From NCBI RefSeq assembly GCF_021440195.1, contig NZ_JAJTSZ010000002.1, positions 682,001 to 746,000 of the forward strand: a stretch of DNA of 64,000 nt. The letters run 5' to 3'. A program made the translations under genes and the position numbers. The number at the start of each line of letters is the position of its first letter. The first letter of the stretch is position 1. Of the stretch, positions 59,950 through 64,000 are shown one piece after another. The DNA is from Dyadobacter sp. CY356 (GTDB lineage: Bacteria > Bacteroidota > Bacteroidia > Cytophagales > Spirosomataceae). Below the pieces are notes generated by a model that searched no databases, was not told where the DNA came from, and saw only the letters and a list, made by a program, of their open reading frames with translations.

Positions 59950-61122
59950 TCAAATTTTAGACAATCCAAGCGCATCTTTAAAAGCACTCATTATTTGTTC
60001 GTTGGAATGCGTCAACAAACTATCATTAACCATTAATTTTATAGTACCGTCCGATTTGGCAACAGGCAGGGCAATGTTATATTTTTTCCATAAAACTTCG
60101 CTTAGCTTTTTAGAATTCACAGTATCAGCAAGTTTTAGAATAGAAATATTTGTACCGTTTTCCAGGCTCGATACTTTCATTTCAGGCAATTGGTTCATCA
60201 TTTTAAAGAGTTGCTGTGATTGAACCGAGAATCGTTTAAAACGATCGTCTATTCCGTCAAGATGATGTAAAGCCATCGCTGAGTTAGCCCAATTTGAGAA
60301 AACAACGCCACCGTGCACTTTTGTCAAATGTTCCATTTTATCGATGATATCCTTTGGACCGCACAACACTGCACCTCCGGAGGCACCAAGATATTTATAT
60401 AATGAAATGTATATAGTATCAAAAAAAGAAGCGTACTCAGAAACCGAAACTCCCGAAAAGGCTGATGCCAGGTAGATGCGCGCACCATCCAGATGAAGTT
60501 TATAACCTTTCTCCCGGCAGAAGGAACTGATTTTCTTAATTTCGGTCAGAGGAACAAATTGTCCGTCATTTCTTCTGATCGGGTTTTCAATAGAAACTGC
60601 CCCAATTCCGCTTTTAAATGCTTCACCCTGGGTATGCTCTTCAATGGATTTTTGTAATTCATCCAATGTAAAATACGCCCTTCCGGCGGCAAGCGGAATC
60701 AGACGTTTACTGAAAACCGATTGTGCAGCATCTGCCTCGTCACGGTATACGTGACTCGTCTCCTGAACAATAACTTTTGCATTTTCACCAGATAAAACAG
60801 ATATCGCGAGTTGATTCGCAAGCGTTCCGGAAGGCATATAAATCGCTGATTCCTTACCAGTTATTTCACAAAACTTTTTCAGAAGCTGCTCAACACTTCC
60901 ACCTTTTCCGTAGAAATCTTTTACAATTGGTTTGTCCTTATGGATCTGCTGTAATTTTTCCAAAAACTCATCAGGAGAATACATAGGCCCGTCGCCCATA
61001 AAATACAATCCTTCTTTTTTGGGAACTTCCGGTTCTACGCCGGGGGAAAAACCAGTTATCGCGGTCACAACCGGTGCGGCCGACAAACCTGAAATTCGTA
61101 AAAAGTCTCTTCGGTTATACAT
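59950..61122 (-). CDS. Threonine-aldolase-family PLP enzyme with twin-arginine signal
   Basis: This 390-residue protein begins MYNRRDFLRISGLSAAPVVT: R-R-D-F-L in front of a hydrophobic stretch is a Tat motif, so the enzyme is probably exported folded. The rest matches the beta-eliminating lyase/L-threonine aldolase family: YMPSGTLANQLAISVLSG, KLHLDGARIYLASAF and SLYKYLGASGGAVLCG with the PLP Lys near residue 240. Most family members are cytosolic and about 340-350 residues; the extra length is the signal and spacer. An alternative is that the N-terminal segment is a membrane anchor. Substrate unknown. Confidence 0.87.
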   Translation of the reverse strand: MYNRRDFLRISGLSAAPVVTAITGFSPGVEPEVPKKEGLYFMGDGPMYSPDEFLEKLQQIHKDKPIVKDFYGKGGSVEQLLKKFCEITGKESAIYMPSGTLANQLAISVLSGENAKVIVQETSHVYRDEADAAQSVFSKRLIPLAAGRAYFTLDELQKSIEEHTQGEAFKSGIGAVSIENPIRRNDGQFVPLTEIKKISSFCREKGYKLHLDGARIYLASAFSGVSVSEYASFFDTIYISLYKYLGASGGAVLCGPKDIIDKMEHLTKVHGGVVFSNWANSAMALHHLDGIDDRFKRFSVQSQQLFKMMNQLPEMKVSSLENGTNISILKLADTVNSKKLSEVLWKKYNIALPVAKSDGTIKLMVNDSLLTHSNEQIMSAFKDALGLSKI

Positions 61123-61506
61123 GATCTGATAAAGCGGGAATGTTGACTAATTCATTTTGATAAAAATAGGAAGTAGTATCTGAAATTTTGCAGGATTGCT
61201 TTCACAATGCCGAGAAAAATTTCCCCAATTTCCATTACAGATTAAATACTTATTTGTAACCGCAGTATTTCAGCCAGGTTAATAATCATTTTGCTATACC
61301 CATGGACAACAAAATTAGTTACCCAGACACGGTAAAATGATCTTCACAAAATGCACGAACACGAGTCGAAAACAAAATTTATTACAGGTTAGCAATTCAC
61401 AGAGCCTTGTCAACAGGTATGGTTATTTTAATTTCATATTTTTAGACTCAAACGCGTGTTTGGTCTAAAAATTTAAACCATCTAATAATATAATCAATTA
61501 AACGAC
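61123..61506. other. Spacer with a strong inverted repeat upstream of a barrel gene
   Basis: 384 bp without a gene. The one structure is an imperfect hairpin at 61439-61471: TTTTTAGAC pairs with GTCTAAAAA and an inner CAAAC with GTTTG (one bulged base). It lies 36 bp before the barrel start codon, so it may sit in the leader or act as a dyad operator. No T run follows it. Confidence 0.5.
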
Positions 61507-62088
61507 ATGAAAAAGCTACTATTTACAATATGTCTGGCAACGATCAGCACATTTACTTTTGCACAAAATTTCAGTATCGGTCCGAAAGCGGGTGTTAACA
61601 TCAGCAATTATACAAGCGGTAATATTGACTCGGATCCCTTGGTAGGTTACCATATCGGTGGTCTTTTAAATTTTGGTTTTGGCAAAAATTTCTCGATTCA
61701 ACCAGAGGTTTTGTTTTCTACACAAGGTGCAAAAGTTCAGCGTCCGGCCGGTCAGCAGGATTATAAAATAAGTTACCTGACCATTCCTGTGATGTTTAAA
61801 TTAAAAACAAACGGTGGATTTTTCATTGAGGCAGGACCGCAGGTAGGATTTAGAACTTCACAGGATCTGCCCGATCAGACAATCAGTCACTTTTCTAAAA
61901 ACCTTGATCTTGCAGTAGGCGCGGGAATTGGTTATCAGACAAAAATCGGATTGGGAATCGGTGCCCGTTACATTGCCGGACTTTCAAAAGTTGGCGATTT
62001 TACAGGACAAAACATCACACCAGATTTCAAAAACAGTGTGATCCAGGCCAGCATTTTCTGGGCTATTCCATTGATCAATAACGATTAA
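61507..62088 (+). CDS. Outer-membrane beta-barrel protein (PorT/OmpX-like)
   Basis: This 193-residue protein has a signal peptide (MKKLLFTICLATISTFTFAQ, cleavage after residue 19). SIGPKAGVNISNYTSGNIDS and GYHIGGLLNFGFGKNFSIQP followed by EVLFSTQGAKV are classic OMP_b-brl_2 repeats, with IKISYLTIPVMFKLKT-type strands and a closing strand ASIFWAIPL. It is a small porin-like protein of unknown ligand, with its own terminator at 62105. Confidence 0.87.
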   Translation: MKKLLFTICLATISTFTFAQNFSIGPKAGVNISNYTSGNIDSDPLVGYHIGGLLNFGFGKNFSIQPEVLFSTQGAKVQRPAGQQDYKISYLTIPVMFKLKTNGGFFIEAGPQVGFRTSQDLPDQTISHFSKNLDLAVGAGIGYQTKIGLGIGARYIAGLSKVGDFTGQNITPDFKNSVIQASIFWAIPLINND

Positions 62089-62104
62089 TTACTTTAAGAT
62101 TTTG

Positions 62105-62142
62105 AAAGAAGGGAAAAGATTGATTTCTTTTCCCTTCTTTAT
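62105..62142 (+). terminator. Terminator of the barrel protein gene
   Basis: A perfect 14-bp stem AAAGAAGGGAAAAG/CTTTTCCCTTCTTT with an 8-nt loop, 17 bp after the stop codon. Confidence 0.85.
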
Positions 62143-62231
62143 GCGCAGCTCCGACGTTTAATATTTTTAAAAAATTGAAGGCGAAACATTAACTTAGCCT
62201 TTTCCAATATTCAACAGCTTATTTAAAAAAT

Positions 62232-62531
62232 ATGATAACGCATTCCGTTTTTTTCAAACTCAAACATGCACCAGGTTCCTCAGAGGAAAAGGCATTTTTA
62301 AATGCAGCACTTGCATTGTCTTCTATACCTGGGGTAAATAATTTTCAGTGTGTGAAAGAAATTAGCAAATCGAATAAATTCGATTACGGGCTAACCATGG
62401 AATTCGATGATCAAAAACAGTATGACGATTACTCGGCACATCCTGATCACGTTCAATTTGTTGAACAGCTATGGGCTAAAAATGTCGAAGATTTTCTAGA
62501 AATTGATTACGTTCAGACTTCCATATCTTAA
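62232..62531 (+). CDS. Dabb-family stress-responsive alpha/beta-barrel protein
   Basis: This 99-residue ferredoxin-like protein begins MITHSVFFKLKHAPGSSEEK, the usual first strand of the Dabb family, with IPGVNNFQCVKEISKSNKFD followed by YGLTMEFDDQKQYDDYSAHP, the conserved D-x-x-x-x-x-x-Y-x-x-H-P-x-H block. Dabb proteins dimerise; some are cyclases, most are unknown. The last 4 bp overlap tail to tail with the AraC gene at 62528. Confidence 0.9.
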   Translation: MITHSVFFKLKHAPGSSEEKAFLNAALALSSIPGVNNFQCVKEISKSNKFDYGLTMEFDDQKQYDDYSAHPDHVQFVEQLWAKNVEDFLEIDYVQTSIS

Positions 62532-63382
62532 ATACCTTTTTGGAAATCTTTTCTGTATTGCAGCGGACTTATCTTAATCCTTCTTTTGAATAGTTTATAA
62601 AAGTGAGAAACATCGCCAAATCCGCTTTCCATGGCAATTTCGGCAACTGGTTTTTCTGTTGATAAAAGCTGCTGCATCGCAAAATTAATACGATAATCAA
62701 TTACAGTTTCCATGAAAGTTTTGTCCGTAGCTTTTTTGAAATATTTGCAAAACGCATTGGGTGACATATTCACTTCGGCAGCTACTTCATTTAAAATAAT
62801 GTCTTGCCGGAAATTATCGACGATGTAACCCAACGCCACATTCATCCTCTCCTTATTGATATTTGGAAGTTGTGCAACCGCGCCTCCATGGTCGAGCAGC
62901 TGATATTCAGAAGATCCCGCCAGGTCTTCCATGACGTCGAGTAAGCGCATCATTTTGCGGAAAGGATTTTCTTCAACCGACAATAACTCCATTTTTGTAA
63001 CTGCATTTTCAGCTGTTTCTCCGTAAAAACGTATACCGGAAGCACTACGCTGAAGGATATTTTGAATGTTGGAAAGCTCAGGTTTATTGAAAAAATCTTC
63101 TCCCAGAAAATCATTTATAAAGTGTACGACCACTGATTTTACGCCATCTTCCTTCTCACTTTTCCAGCAATGCGGCAAATCTGGTCCGATCAATACCAGA
63201 TCATTTTGCTCGAAATCTTCCATATTGTTTCCCACGTAACGTTTTCCCCTACCCTTTAAAATCATTGTCAGTTCAAATTCCGGATGAAAATGGAAGGGGA
63301 CGGTGAACTGTTCAAGGTCAAAAGCTCTGACAATAAATGAACTTTCAGGCCCAGGCTGCAAATTTTCAAATAAAGGCTTCAT
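62528..63382 (-). CDS. AraC-family transcriptional regulator
   Basis: This 284-residue regulator is chosen from the ATG at 63382 (MKPLFENLQPGPESSFIVRA); six residues upstream are possible. The cupin has FHFHPEFELTMILKGRGKRY and NDLVLIGPDLPHCWKSE, and the HTHs are VAAEVNMSPNAFCKYFKKAT and EIAMESGFGDVSHFYKLFKR with ISPLQYRK. It is divergent from a phytanoyl-CoA dioxygenase gene at 63520, a frequent pairing in this phylum, so that gene is the likely target. It is paralogous to the regulator at 51915. Confidence 0.9.
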   Translation of the reverse strand: MKPLFENLQPGPESSFIVRAFDLEQFTVPFHFHPEFELTMILKGRGKRYVGNNMEDFEQNDLVLIGPDLPHCWKSEKEDGVKSVVVHFINDFLGEDFFNKPELSNIQNILQRSASGIRFYGETAENAVTKMELLSVEENPFRKMMRLLDVMEDLAGSSEYQLLDHGGAVAQLPNINKERMNVALGYIVDNFRQDIILNEVAAEVNMSPNAFCKYFKKATDKTFMETVIDYRINFAMQQLLSTEKPVAEIAMESGFGDVSHFYKLFKRRIKISPLQYRKDFQKGI

Positions 63383-63519
63383 GTTGACTTTATTATTCAA
63401 AAATTAATATTATTTATAAAAATAGATAAAATACACCATAAAATGGCCATTATATGCCTCACAAAAAATCAATAAAGGGACGAAATTTGCAAATGATTAT
63501 TCCTAAACCTTAAAAATGC

Positions 63520-64000
63520 ATGGCTACTTTGACCGCTCCCGATCTAAACGGTTACAAAACAGTCTCCGAAAGTGAAATCGAAAGTTTCAAAGAAAACGGG
63601 CATATAATGATTCCCGGTGTTCTTGATTCAAACGAAGTTGCGTATTACCGTGACGTGATCAACAAGGCAGCCACAACCTACAACACAGAAAAGCGTAAAC
63701 TGGAAGACAGGGACACTTATGGAAAGGCTTTTCTGCAAATTACCAATTTATGGGAAGTTGATGAAAATGTAAAAAACTTCTCACTTGCAAAACGTTTTGG
63801 CAAGATCGCCGCTGATCTTCTGGGTGTCGAAAATGTAAGAATTTATCATGATCAGGCATTGTACAAAGAACCTGGCGGGGGCTTCACACCATGGCATCAG
63901 GACCAGTATTACTGGCCGGTTGACACAGATAAAACCATCACCATGTGGATGCCTTTGATTGATATTGATACGGACATGGGCATGCTCACGTTCGCTTCCG
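63520..64000 (+). CDS. Phytanoyl-CoA dioxygenase-family protein, 3' end cut by window
   Basis: The frame from the ATG at 63520 (MATLTAPDLNGYKTVSESEI) is open to the edge, 160 codons. An ATG four bases earlier is out of phase and ends early. Visible PhyH features are FKENGHIMIPGVLDSNEVAY near residue 24, VRIYHDQALYKEPGGGFTPW near residue 107, and HQDQYYWP with the iron-binding His-x-Asp near residues 127-129. The enzyme would be an Fe(II)/2-oxoglutarate oxygenase; the distal His and the Arg that binds 2-oxoglutarate lie beyond the window. It is divergent from an AraC regulator. Confidence 0.88.
   Translation, partial: MATLTAPDLNGYKTVSESEIESFKENGHIMIPGVLDSNEVAYYRDVINKAATTYNTEKRKLEDRDTYGKAFLQITNLWEVDENVKNFSLAKRFGKIAADLLGVENVRIYHDQALYKEPGGGFTPWHQDQYYWPVDTDKTITMWMPLIDIDTDMGMLTFAS

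Noticed and set aside
1..64000. CRISPR arrays, tRNA or rRNA genes, insertion sequences and prophage
   Set aside because: Reading the intergenic spacers showed no regularly spaced repeats, cloverleaf-like sequence, transposase or phage structural gene.

Overview
The window looks like a chromosomal segment of a member of the Bacteroidota, most likely a Cytophagales species close to Dyadobacter or Spirosoma. Four things point there: AT-leaning base composition, genes with weak or no Shine-Dalgarno sites, several upstream regions carrying the Bacteroidetes -7 element TAnnTTTG, and a gene set typical of the group (AraC-type regulators, PorT-like barrels, BF0631-type metzincin, YceI, DUF1080, DUF4256, DUF4269, PycTM). 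No rRNA, tRNA, CRISPR array, transposase or phage gene was seen. Species assignment is inference.

Layout. 1-1.1 kb: a truncated AraC regulator and a relic of an FtsX-type permease. 1.2-6.8 kb: a glycan cluster with a TIGR04325 methyltransferase, an FdtA-like ketoisomerase and five glycosyltransferases in two converging groups. 7-15 kb: an SDR with an AraC regulator, a sulfatase, an ArsR/AHSA1/DoxX operon with tandem operator-like dyads, four small housekeeping-type genes, and relics of AhpD-like and methyltransferase genes. 15.2-22.5 kb: a divergent GAPDH, a barrel and metzincin pair, and a Crp-regulator/YceI/tautomerase/SDR/NTF2-like/flavin-oxidoreductase group with a CRP-like site. 22.7-28.3 kb: phosphotransferase, YegP, AraC, NmrA-like, a candidate small RNA, a Bcp peroxiredoxin and an LpxR-like lipid A deacylase. 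28.6-37 kb: a 790-residue GAF-type protein and a complete RND efflux operon.

37.2-44.7 kb is the most unusual region. All genes lie on the minus strand: an HD-hydrolase fused to a Pycsar TM effector module (PycTM), then polyphosphate kinase, a decayed SdiA-regulated-type gene, and a 1267-residue lipoprotein joining a metallophosphoesterase, a kinase-like region and an Omp85 barrel. I propose it as a linked phosphate/nucleotide system of the cell envelope; the link is inference. It is followed by about 2.2 kb of AT-rich DNA holding a second copy of the candidate small RNA and an unannotated 59-residue membrane protein.

46.9-64 kb: MATE efflux, SDR/TetR, aldo-keto reductase, AraC/DUF4269, secreted DUF1080 and VOC proteins, NmrA-like, alpha-amylase, then a histidine kinase whose N-terminus matches the plant ethylene-receptor copper/ethylene-binding domain residue for residue, with its overlapping response regulator. 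The end holds an exported threonine-aldolase-like enzyme, a barrel protein, a Dabb protein and an AraC regulator divergent from a PhyH dioxygenase cut by the window edge.
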